Shown here piece after piece: positions 56,744-64,000 of a DNA stretch of 64,000 nt (positions are counted from its first letter, which is position 1; the number at the start of each line of letters is the position of its first letter). The position numbers and the translations under genes are program-made. The DNA comes from Sphingobacteriales bacterium (lineage in GTDB: Bacteria; Bacteroidota; Bacteroidia; Chitinophagales; Chitinophagaceae): contig JAAXIF010000020.1 in NCBI GenBank assembly GCA_012270485.1, positions 198,501-262,500 of the forward strand. The letters run 5' to 3'. Below the pieces are notes generated by a model. That model did no database searches. It was not told the origin of the DNA and saw nothing but the letters and a program-made list of their open reading frames with translations.

Positions 56744-57621
56744 TACATTCTCTCTTTCAAAAATGCTACAGCTTTTGCATGTGCATCTGCTGCTGCTTCT
56801 TGATTAAATACAGGGTTACTTGGATTGGCAAAACCATGTCCTGCATCATATTTATTCGCGAACAATTTTTTACCTGCTGCTTGCATATCAGCTTCAAATT
56901 TATTCACCACTTCAGGTGAAGGACTACGGTCTTTATTGCCAAAGAAACCGATGACATCACAGTTCAATGTTTTGAGTTTCTCAACATTGTTTTCAGGTTT
57001 TCCATAAAACATCACACAACCTGCTGCTTGTTTACCCGCCAACAATGTACTTTGTAAACTCCACATGCCACCAAAGCACCAACCTACAGTGTAGATTTTG
57101 GCATCAGTTCCTGCATAAGCAATTGCGCCTTTAATGATACTCTCAAGTCTATCAGTTTTGACAGACTGAATCAATTTCATAGCACTATCAGCTGTGGCAG
57201 CAATTTTGCCATCATATAAATCCAAGGCAATGACATTCACATCTTCTAGGTCATTGTAATAGGTTTCACTTTCTTTTTTAATGTAATCATTCAATCCCCA
57301 CCATTCCTGAATCACAAATAACCATTTGTTACTTTTTTTCTTACTCCGAATTTCATAACCCATGGCATTGGTTCCATCTGCTGCTTTGAATGTGACAGGC
57401 TTGCCTAATGGATCAGCAGCAACATATGGAATCGGGTTATCATGCATCATGGCAAATGAAGTAGTAGATGCTTCAGCTTTGAATTGATCCATGATTTCAG
57501 TGGTAAAACAGCTCACATAACATTCCGGTGTTAATGGCTGAGGAACAGGTGTTTTGTAACTATAGCTGAGAAATGCAGCAGTACAAAATGCAGCGAATGT
57601 CAGCGCAACGAGTTTTTTCAT
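56743..57621 (-). CDS. Secreted dienelactone hydrolase family protein
   Basis: 292 residues from the ATG at 57621; an upstream start at 57651 would add ten residues. The signal peptide is KKLVALTFAAFCTAAFLS. The catalytic triad is visible: Cys in VGWCFGGMWSLQ, Asp in FFGNKDRSPSPE and His in YDAGHGFANPS. VIQEWWGLNDYIK is the usual DLH entry. Members hydrolyse lactones or esters; the periplasmic position suggests scavenging or detoxification. Convergent with proC. Confidence 0.9.
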   Translation of the reverse strand: MKKLVALTFAAFCTAAFLSYSYKTPVPQPLTPECYVSCFTTEIMDQFKAEASTTSFAMMHDNPIPYVAADPLGKPVTFKAADGTNAMGYEIRSKKKSNKWLFVIQEWWGLNDYIKKESETYYNDLEDVNVIALDLYDGKIAATADSAMKLIQSVKTDRLESIIKGAIAYAGTDAKIYTVGWCFGGMWSLQSTLLAGKQAAGCVMFYGKPENNVEKLKTLNCDVIGFFGNKDRSPSPEVVNKFEADMQAAGKKLFANKYDAGHGFANPSNPVFNQEAAADAHAKAVAFLKERM

Positions 57622-57945
57622 AGCAAATTTTTTTTTGATAAAGATGTTCACGTCAAGTTAACACATTCTAGAGCCGGTGGTTCAAAATAAAGCCGCTGTT
57701 TTTTTTATCCGTCTTTTTACTGTACGTTTGTACGACCTCTGAATTTTATTACACCGTTCATTTACAAGGTCAAATTGTTTTTTCCGTTATCTGCTTGTAT
57801 TTCAATACAATAGGTATCGGTTTTTTATTGTTTCATGAACCCTGATCAGTGCTGTTGACCGATTTGTCGGACTCCGTCGCAGTTCTTTATGCAATAAAAA
57901 ATGTAAGAACGGATAGGTTTTAAACGAATAAACAATACGATAAAC
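57622..57945. other. Divergent control region between dienelactone hydrolase and pyrG
   Basis: 324 bases with no convincing ORF. TACGTTTG at 57723-57730 fits the -7 box on the plus strand, which would give pyrG a leader of about 215 bases. Short hairpins are present (CCGATTTGTCGG near 57859; GTACGTTTGTAC near 57723). I see no known riboswitch. Confidence 0.5.
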
Positions 57946-59592
57946 ATGGCCAAGTACATTTTTGTTACAGGAGGTGTAACAAGTAGTTTAGGAAAAGGGA
58001 TCATTGCGGCTTCTCTCGCCAAATTATTACAGGCAAGAGGATTAAGGGCTACTATCCAAAAATTCGACCCTTATATCAACGTTGATCCCGGTACATTGAA
58101 TCCCTATGAACATGGGGAATGTTATGTAACAGAAGATGGTGCAGAAACAGATCTGGATCTTGGTCACTATGAGCGTTTTTTAAATATTTATACCTCTCAA
58201 GCCAATAATGTTACAACCGGTCGTATTTATCAAACGGTGATCAATAAAGAAAGAGCAGGGGAGTTTTTAGGAAAGACCGTTCAGGTGGTTCCGCATATCA
58301 CTGATGAGATTAAAAGAAGAATGTTATTATTAGGGGAAGACAATACATACGATATCATCATTACAGAAATTGGTGGTACCGTAGGTGATATTGAGAGTCT
58401 TCCTTTTATTGAAGCCGTACGTCAATTGCAATGGGAGTTGCCTGAAGAAGATGTAATGGTGGTACACCTTACATTGATTCCTTATTTGCGTGCTGCAAAA
58501 GAATTGAAAACAAAGCCTACACAACACAGTGTAAAAATGCTGAGTGAAACAGGCGTTCATCCGGATATTATTGTTTGCAGAACTGAAGAGCCGTTGAATA
58601 ATGATATCAAACGCAAAATCGCATTGTTCTGTAATGTAAAACCGGAAGCAGTGATCGAGGCAATGGATGCATCTACTATTTATGAAGTACCCTTATTAAT
58701 GTTGCGTGAGAAACTGGATCTGATCTGTTTGAAAAAATTAAATATCTCACAATACAGTGAGCCCAATCTCGATAAATGGAAAGGCTTTCTCGATAAACTA
58801 AAGTATCCAAAGAGCAAAGTTACTGTCGGACTCATCGGTAAATACATTGAGTTACAGGATGCCTACAAATCGATCCTCGAAAGTTTTGTACATGCAGGTG
58901 CTATGAATGAAGTAAAAGTACAGGTAGTGAATGTGCATAGTGAATACATTACACAAGAGAATGTGGCAGAAAAGCTTGAAGGGTTGGATGGATTGCTGGT
59001 AGCACCTGGTTTCGGTCATCGTGGTATTGAAGGAAAAATCATTGCAGTACAATATGCCAGAGAAAAAGGATTGCCATTCTTTGGTATTTGTTTGGGTATG
59101 CAGATGGCCGTGATAGAGTTTGCCAGAAATATCTTAGGTCTGAAAAATGCACACTCTATGGAAATGGACACTTCTACCGATCATGCGGTGATCAATATGA
59201 TGGAAGAGCAAAAGAAAATCAAGATGATGGGTGGTACCATGCGATTGGGGGCTTATCCTTGCGAAATCAAAGAGGGAAGTTTAGCGCATACTATTTATGG
59301 ACAAACAAACATTTCAGAGAGACATCGCCATCGCTATGAATTCAACAATGATTATTTTGATCAGTTTGAGTCGAATGGAATGATAGCCAGTGGACGTAAT
59401 CCTGAAACCGGACTGGTGGAAATTATGGAGATTCCTTCACATTCATTTTTTATCGGTGTTCAGTATCATCCGGAATTAAAAAGTACGGTAGAAAATCCGG
59501 CTCCGCTGTTTGTACATTTCATTGGGGCAGCTAAAAAATATAATGAGCAGCGTAGTCAAAGTAAAAAGCCAAGTCTGCAAGGCGAAAAATAA
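57946..59592 (+). CDS. pyrG: CTP synthase
   Basis: 548 residues. The synthetase domain starts [20 protein letters not shown], with the P-loop, and [17 protein letters not shown] Mg site ([16 protein letters not shown]). The glutaminase domain has Cys in [11 protein letters not shown] and His in YHPELKS. It converts UTP to CTP with glutamine. The last 14 residues ([13 protein letters not shown]) are basic and outside the fold; they resemble the repeat-like tail of UvrA here. An intrinsic terminator follows. Confidence 0.98.
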   Translation: MAKYIFVTGGVTSSLGKGIIAASLAKLLQARGLRATIQKFDPYINVDPGTLNPYEHGECYVTEDGAETDLDLGHYERFLNIYTSQANNVTTGRIYQTVINKERAGEFLGKTVQVVPHITDEIKRRMLLLGEDNTYDIIITEIGGTVGDIESLPFIEAVRQLQWELPEEDVMVVHLTLIPYLRAAKELKTKPTQHSVKMLSETGVHPDIIVCRTEEPLNNDIKRKIALFCNVKPEAVIEAMDASTIYEVPLLMLREKLDLICLKKLNISQYSEPNLDKWKGFLDKLKYPKSKVTVGLIGKYIELQDAYKSILESFVHAGAMNEVKVQVVNVHSEYITQENVAEKLEGLDGLLVAPGFGHRGIEGKIIAVQYAREKGLPFFGICLGMQMAVIEFARNILGLKNAHSMEMDTSTDHAVINMMEEQKKIKMMGGTMRLGAYPCEIKEGSLAHTIYGQTNISERHRHRYEFNNDYFDQFESNGMIASGRNPETGLVEIMEIPSHSFFIGVQYHPELKSTVENPAPLFVHFIGAAKKYNEQRSQSKKPSLQGEK

Positions 59593-59625
59593 TTATCGTA
59601 ATAATATCAACATACATCTATTTCG

Positions 59626-59650
59626 GCCCCGATCTATGTCGGGGCTTTTT
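59626..59650 (+). terminator. Rho-independent terminator of pyrG
   Basis: GCCCCGA and TCGGGGC form a 7-bp stem with a six-base loop and five T residues. Confidence 0.88.
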
Positions 59651-59659
59651 GTAATCCTA

Positions 59660-59760
59660 TCTCCTTCTTTTCGCCGGACTAAAGTCCGGCACTATTTAAA
59701 CTTGTGTATTGGCTTTTGAAACTTGCTTGTTTCTTGTCCCTTATTTCTTGTTTCTTATTT
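59660..59760 (-). repeat. Intergenic repeat family A, copy 3
   Basis: In inverse orientation: TTCTTTTCGCCGGACTAAAG (core 59672-59691) followed by ACTATTTAAACTTGTG, then TTGTTTCTTG words up to the stop of the convergent gene. One base of the core differs from the perfect repeat of copies 1 and 2. Confidence 0.9.
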
Positions 59761-59761
59761 T

Positions 59762-60961
59762 TTACTCTTCTTGTTTCATCATCATATCTCTTTTCAAATC
59801 TGTCCATGTATCATTCAAAGACTGATTATTTTCTTTTTTCCAAACATTGATCTGTTCTTTCATTTTTTCTTTTCTTTCAGATGCTGATGCTTCAAAAAAT
59901 TGCTGAACAAACTGACCGTCTTGTTCAAAAGCTGTTTGGTTGAATTGTTCTTTTAAAGCCAATTCTCTTTTATGATTGTTTTGTGTAAGCGTTGTTTCCA
60001 ACTCTTCACGTAGCCTTACTTTTTCATCATAACTGCCATTGGGTAATAATATCTTGGCAATTACCGGCATCAGTTCTATCAACATTAATAGGGCTACCAG
60101 TAAATAGTATCGAATGGCTACAGCGGTATTGTTACTGACCAGATTATTCAGTGCTTCAATTCTTGTAATAAAACCATTGTTAAGCAGTGCTTCGAAATTC
60201 GTTTGCTCTTTTTGGATATTGTTTTCAATAACCAATAGAGAACTGTCAATAGAAGCCAGCTGTGGTTTAAATTGATTCTCCAGACTGCGATAATCTGCAT
60301 CCAATTGTAAGTATTCTCTTTGTTTGGCTTGTGCAATATCTTTTAATCCAATTTTGCCACTTCCTCCGGTACCATCAGTTTCAGAGATAAACCGATCTCT
60401 GGCAATACTTACTTCCTGATATCTTGTTCTTAATTGTGTTTCTATTCCCGCTTTTTGATTGAGTAATTCTTTTTTCACAGCAGCATATACCGTATCCTGA
60501 CTGGCTCTTTTTTCTCTTTTTCTTTTTTCATTATCGATGGATACTTGTACTTTGATTTCTTTGTCAAACAAATACAAAAGAGCTGGTTGTGCCATGAATA
60601 ACCCTATCGTTAATGCCAGCGCAATACGAAACAATACTGGAATGAATTTATTTTTGTTGTTTCTGGAAATCCCTTTGATTAATGCTCTGTCAATGGTAAG
60701 AATGATACCTCCCATAAAAATACCAAGCAGTACTGCTGCTATCCAAGACCCTGTTACGGTGGAGAAGAAATAGGTCCATGTAAGTGTCGCAAACAACCAA
60801 GTACCCAATACGGTCATTCCTACAATTGCGTACCTGTTTCTATCGATCACGCAGGTTTTGATCAAATCTTCTTCAGCAGTGGCTAACCACCATAAAAATT
60901 GCTGCCACTTGTTATGGGGCACACTACTTTCCTTTTCGGAAATGGTTACATTTTCAGACAT
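59762..60961 (-). CDS. DUF4407 domain membrane protein
   Basis: 399 residues. Three hydrophobic helices lie in the first 160 residues (YAIVGMTVLGTWLFATLTW, WIAAVLLGIFMGGIILT, ALALTIGLFMAQPALLYLF), a long charged helical section follows (coiled coil, about 165-285) and then a fourth helix (YYLLVALLMLIELMPVIA) and a charged C-terminus. This layout is DUF4407, a family of unknown function in Bacteroidota and Actinobacteria. The gene is convergent with pyrG, with a family-A repeat in the gap. Confidence 0.88.
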   Translation of the reverse strand: MSENVTISEKESSVPHNKWQQFLWWLATAEEDLIKTCVIDRNRYAIVGMTVLGTWLFATLTWTYFFSTVTGSWIAAVLLGIFMGGIILTIDRALIKGISRNNKNKFIPVLFRIALALTIGLFMAQPALLYLFDKEIKVQVSIDNEKRKREKRASQDTVYAAVKKELLNQKAGIETQLRTRYQEVSIARDRFISETDGTGGSGKIGLKDIAQAKQREYLQLDADYRSLENQFKPQLASIDSSLLVIENNIQKEQTNFEALLNNGFITRIEALNNLVSNNTAVAIRYYLLVALLMLIELMPVIAKILLPNGSYDEKVRLREELETTLTQNNHKRELALKEQFNQTAFEQDGQFVQQFFEASASERKEKMKEQINVWKKENNQSLNDTWTDLKRDMMMKQEE

Positions 60962-61128
60962 ACAAAGGTTTTAAGCAATAAAATGGGTAGAAGTTGGAAA
61001 TCCGCCTTTGGTTGAAGTAGGAGAGGGTATAAAGAAACAACGATTTTGCCTGATTTCTACATTTTGCACCCATTTTGGGCTGATTTTAACGGTAGGAAAC
61101 TTAGGGTTCTAATCTTCCCCGCAAATAT

Positions 61129-61136
61129 TACCTTTG
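61129..61136 (+). promoter_or_regulatory. Candidate -7 box of yidC
   Basis: TACCTTTG exactly matches TAnnTTTG, 20 bases before the yidC ATG at 61157. A frame start at 61046 would lie upstream of this promoter. Confidence 0.5.
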
Positions 61137-61156
61137 CCCCTCAATTTAAAACTAGT

Positions 61157-63004
61157 ATGAAGACGGACAAGAATACGGTCATTGGCTTTGTTTTATTGGG
61201 TGTTTTGTTTTTTCTGTACTTCTGGTACAGCAATAAGCAACAAACGGCCCTGGTAGACATGAAAAAAAGGCAGGAAGACTCCATTGCCAGGGTGAATGCG
61301 GCAAAGTTACCTGTAGTGGATAGTGCATCACTTCAATTAGATTCTCTGAAAAGAGACTCACTGAGTAAAGTGATGATGGCCGGAGATTTTACGGCTGCTG
61401 CCTTGGGCACCGAATCTTTGGTTACCCTTGAGAATAGTTTGATGAAGATCACTTTTACCAATAAGGGCGGACAAGTAAAAGGGATTGAATTAAAAAAATA
61501 CAGCAAAGCGGATAGCACTCCTGTTGTGTTATCTGATAAAAATAAGTTAGGTTATACCATTAACACCGGTGCTAATCAATCTGCAAATACTGCTGAACTT
61601 TTCTTTACGGCTGCGGAGCCTATTAAGAAGGCGGATGGCAGTCAGGTGATCAATTTTACATTGTCAGCCGCGAATGGACAACAAATCAGTCATCAGTATA
61701 TCATTTATCCGGATGCGTATATGATCGACTGGAATGTATCTCTTACCGGTGCAGATAAATTGTTGAGTCAGGGTGCTTTGAATATGAAATGGAATCTGGA
61801 AACCACTCAACTGGAACGTTCTGCAGAGTATGAGCGTCAGATGTCTAATATCTGTTTCTCGGAAGACAATGAGTTTGATTATATCTCTGTGAATACAGAA
61901 AAACAGTTTGAAAAACCGGTACAATGGGTGAGTGTGGTGCAGCAATTTTTCAATCATACATTGATTGCTAAGAATAATTTTAATACCGGTGATGTAAAGT
62001 GGCAACGTAAAACAGATACTACTAACTCATTGGCAACCACAGAAACCAATCTTCAAATGAAATTGCCGGTAGCGGCAGCGGTGACTGTACCATTTCAATT
62101 GTATTATGGTCCGAGTGATTATGCAATATTGAAAAAGCAAGCACCTGAAATGGATCGTATTGTGAATCTGGGGCGCGATATGTATTCTTTTGTTCGTCCG
62201 ATCAATAAATATATCATCATGCCGGTATTCGATTTCTTTGCCGGTTTTGTATCCAATTATGGTTGGGTGGTATTGCTGTTAACGCTCTTTATTCGTTTGG
62301 TAACTTCACCATTAACATATAGCAGTTATCTCAGCGGTGCGAAAATGAAAGCACTCAGACCTGAGTTGGATACCATGCGCGAAAAATTCGGAGATGATAA
62401 ACAAGGATTTGCCATGGAACAGATGAAACTGTTCCGCGAGGCAGGCGTTAATCCTTTGGGAGGCTGTATACCGGCGTTGTTACAGATTCCTATCTTCTTT
62501 GCCTTGTATAGCTTCTTTAATGCAAATATTGAATTGCGTGGACAGTCATTCCTTTGGAGTGAAGATCTTTCATCGTATGATGTGATTGCTACTTTGCCTT
62601 TCTCTATTCCTTTAGGCTTTGGAGATCATATCAGTTTATTCACTATTACAGCGGTGATCACCAGCTTTTTGATTTCTATTTACAATATGAGTATGACACC
62701 AACACAGGATAATCCTATGTTGAAGTATATGCCTTATATATTTCCTTTTATACTCTTATTCATTTTCAACAGATTGCCGTCGGCATTGACTTGGTATTAT
62801 ACGGTTTCTAACCTGGTAACATTGGGATTACAATTTGTGATACAGAACTACATTATTAATCATGACCTGATTCTTGCTAAGATTGAAGAAAAGCGTAAAG
62901 CACCCAAGAAGAAAAGCAAATGGCAAGAACGGTATGAACAAATGATGGAAAGTCAAAAGAAATTGCAGGATTTGAAAGAAAAAAATCAAAAAAGAAACAA
63001 ATAG
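61157..63004 (+). CDS. yidC: Membrane protein insertase YidC
   Basis: 615 residues from the ATG at 61157, which opens TM1 (TVIGFVLLGVLFFLYFWYS). A large periplasmic P1 domain (about 80-350) precedes the conserved five-helix core: GWVVLLLTLFIRLVTSPLTY, GGCIPALLQIPIFFALYSFF, and the LPSALTWYYTVSNL end. A basic C-tail (KKKSKWQERYEQMMES) may bind ribosomes. It inserts inner-membrane proteins with or without Sec. No rpmH-rnpA-oriC group lies next to it here. Confidence 0.97.
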   Translation: MKTDKNTVIGFVLLGVLFFLYFWYSNKQQTALVDMKKRQEDSIARVNAAKLPVVDSASLQLDSLKRDSLSKVMMAGDFTAAALGTESLVTLENSLMKITFTNKGGQVKGIELKKYSKADSTPVVLSDKNKLGYTINTGANQSANTAELFFTAAEPIKKADGSQVINFTLSAANGQQISHQYIIYPDAYMIDWNVSLTGADKLLSQGALNMKWNLETTQLERSAEYERQMSNICFSEDNEFDYISVNTEKQFEKPVQWVSVVQQFFNHTLIAKNNFNTGDVKWQRKTDTTNSLATTETNLQMKLPVAAAVTVPFQLYYGPSDYAILKKQAPEMDRIVNLGRDMYSFVRPINKYIIMPVFDFFAGFVSNYGWVVLLLTLFIRLVTSPLTYSSYLSGAKMKALRPELDTMREKFGDDKQGFAMEQMKLFREAGVNPLGGCIPALLQIPIFFALYSFFNANIELRGQSFLWSEDLSSYDVIATLPFSIPLGFGDHISLFTITAVITSFLISIYNMSMTPTQDNPMLKYMPYIFPFILLFIFNRLPSALTWYYTVSNLVTLGLQFVIQNYIINHDLILAKIEEKRKAPKKKSKWQERYEQMMESQKKLQDLKEKNQKRNK

Positions 63005-63040
63005 TCTTTCATTGATTTTCAGTCTATTATAAACTTTAAG

Positions 63041-63070
63041 AAAGCCCTACAACTCTTGTGGGGCTTTTTT
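63041..63070 (+). terminator. Rho-independent terminator of yidC
   Basis: AAAGCCCTACAA and TTGTGGGGCTTT form a stem with one wobble, followed by six T residues. Confidence 0.88.
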
Positions 63071-63116
63071 ATTAATCTTGGCATAGAATTCTGTTATGGT
63101 ATATAAAATCGTTTGC

Positions 63117-63746
63117 ATGAAAAAGTTAATCGGATTGGTTGCCTTATTGATGATAGTGTTGAATGTTGTTGCACAGCAGCGTGTGGTTGCAGAATGTACC
63201 ATTACTTATGCCATTAATATTGATGATTCTCAAGCAAGCAATGATGCCATCGCTTCTTTGAAATCGAGTAGTAAAACGGTGTTTATCAAAGGAGTGAACA
63301 GTAGAACAGACCTCATAAGTCCAACTTTTATGCAGTCCATGATCTATCAGAAAAATACCGGTACAGCTGCGATCTTACGTGAATTTGGAGCCAATAAGTT
63401 CATGACCAAGCTTGATGCGGCTAAATGGAAAGAAGAAAATAAAAAGTTTGAAGGCATGCGCATTGAGACGAGTTCTGAAACTAAAACGATTATTGGTTAT
63501 GAATGTAAAAAAGTAAACTTGGTGATGTCTAACGGAAGTACTTTTTCAGTGTACTATACGCCTGCTATTGTACCATCAGTGAAAGAATTTGAATACCAGT
63601 TTAAAGATATTCCCGGATTAGTACTTGAATCAGAAAGCATCGATGCAGAGGGAAATAAAATTCGTTATACTGCGAAGCAAATCAATTTCAATCCGGTACC
63701 ACCCTCAAAATTTGATATCCCAACAAGTGGGTACAGAATACTTTAA
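63117..63746 (+). CDS. Exported GLPGLI-like protein
   Basis: 209 residues from the ATG at 63117, which opens a signal peptide (KKLIGLVALLMIVLNVVAQ). A short motif YQFKDIPGLVLE late in the protein resembles the GLPGLI motif of a Bacteroidota family of unknown function. VIGYECKKVNLVMSNG-type strands (here TIIGYECKKVNL) precede it, as in that family. The match is by short motifs only. Confidence 0.68.
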   Translation: MKKLIGLVALLMIVLNVVAQQRVVAECTITYAINIDDSQASNDAIASLKSSSKTVFIKGVNSRTDLISPTFMQSMIYQKNTGTAAILREFGANKFMTKLDAAKWKEENKKFEGMRIETSSETKTIIGYECKKVNLVMSNGSTFSVYYTPAIVPSVKEFEYQFKDIPGLVLESESIDAEGNKIRYTAKQINFNPVPPSKFDIPTSGYRIL

Positions 63747-63759
63747 ATAAGGGATATTT

Positions 63760-64000
63760 CTAGCGTTGAGCTGGAGAAGGTGTTTTGAACTTGGGAACCT
63801 TTACTTTGAATTTGTAAGGATATACAAAGCTGGTGTTGCCATTATCATAACGTAATACAGAAGAAACTTCAACACCGTTTTTCAAAGTTGATTGAGTTGT
63901 TACAGAGGCTGTACTCTTCAAGTGTAACGAATACTTAAGCGAAGAGTAAGAAGCAGCTTTCGCAGACAAGTGATGCATATTTTTCAATGTATACTTGCTG
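63760..64000 (-). CDS. Partial hypothetical protein, C-terminal 80 residues
   Basis: The frame is open to the right edge of the window (SKYTLKNMHHLSAKAASYSS at the start), so only the C-terminus is present. The end is basic and beta-rich (FVYPYKFKVKVPKFKTPSP). No family is recognised. It is convergent with the GLPGLI-like gene, 13 bases apart, which supports it being a true gene end. Confidence 0.5.
   Translation of the reverse strand, partial: SKYTLKNMHHLSAKAASYSSLKYSLHLKSTASVTTQSTLKNGVEVSSVLRYDNGNTSFVYPYKFKVKVPKFKTPSPAQR

Noticed and set aside
57780..57945. Pyrimidine-responsive attenuator before pyrG
   Set aside because: No terminator-antiterminator pair or C-run initiation site could be recognised in the leader.

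Overview
The window comes from a Bacteroidota chromosome, most likely Chitinophagales/Chitinophagaceae. This is an inference from AT-rich DNA, weak or absent Shine-Dalgarno sequences, short leaders preceded by Bacteroidota-type -7 boxes (TAnnTTTG), a protein with a type IX secretion sorting domain, a type III glutamine synthetase, and DUF2807, DUF4198 and DUF4407 proteins. No rRNA or tRNA gene was found. About 45 protein genes are supported, nearly all on a typical chromosomal backbone. Layout: 0-11.3 kb holds the tail of an amidohydrolase, a tricorn-like S41 protease, a GH109-like enzyme paired with a NahK-like sugar kinase, a degenerate LytS-type histidine kinase, an M28 peptidase, an ENPP-type phosphodiesterase and a PAP2 phosphatase. 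11.3-14.1 kb is a methionine/threonine-branch operon (cystathionine synthase/lyase, then homoserine dehydrogenase) behind a complete SAM-I riboswitch with terminator and antiterminator. 14.2-26.5 kb carries uvrA, elaA, a FAD protein, a second M28 peptidase, rarA, a membrane protein, aspS, an MFS transporter and a lipoprotein. 26.5-29.4 kb is the only clearly accessory stretch: two unlisted small ORFs around a strong hairpin, a convergent overlapping pair of hypothetical genes, an IS1595-family (ISXO2-like) transposase, and two small genes translationally coupled behind it. 29.4-42.5 kb holds a membrane protein, a FAD oxidase, a small beta-barrel-like protein, a 2127-residue alpha-2-macroglobulin with a TonB-plug-like insert, sucD, a DUF4198 protein and a five-PKD T9SS protein. 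42.8-64 kb carries efp with an unusual tip loop, accB-accC, two lipoproteins, glnN, a DUF2807 protein, purL-hldD, proC, a dienelactone hydrolase, pyrG, a DUF4407 protein, yidC and a GLPGLI-like protein. How the parts work together: accB/accC begin fatty acid synthesis; purL and pyrG serve nucleotide synthesis; glnN supplies their amide donor; metB-hom are co-controlled by SAM; GH109 plus NahK-like kinase suggest salvage of N-acetylhexosamine; secreted peptidases and phosphodiesterases suggest scavenging of polymers. The most unusual feature is not a gene. Several unrelated families of short-word inverted-repeat cassettes occupy gene ends throughout the window. One family lies inside hldD as exactly 11 in-frame codons, others form the last residues of proteins, and seven of nine copies of that family are packed into 51.2-56.7 kb.
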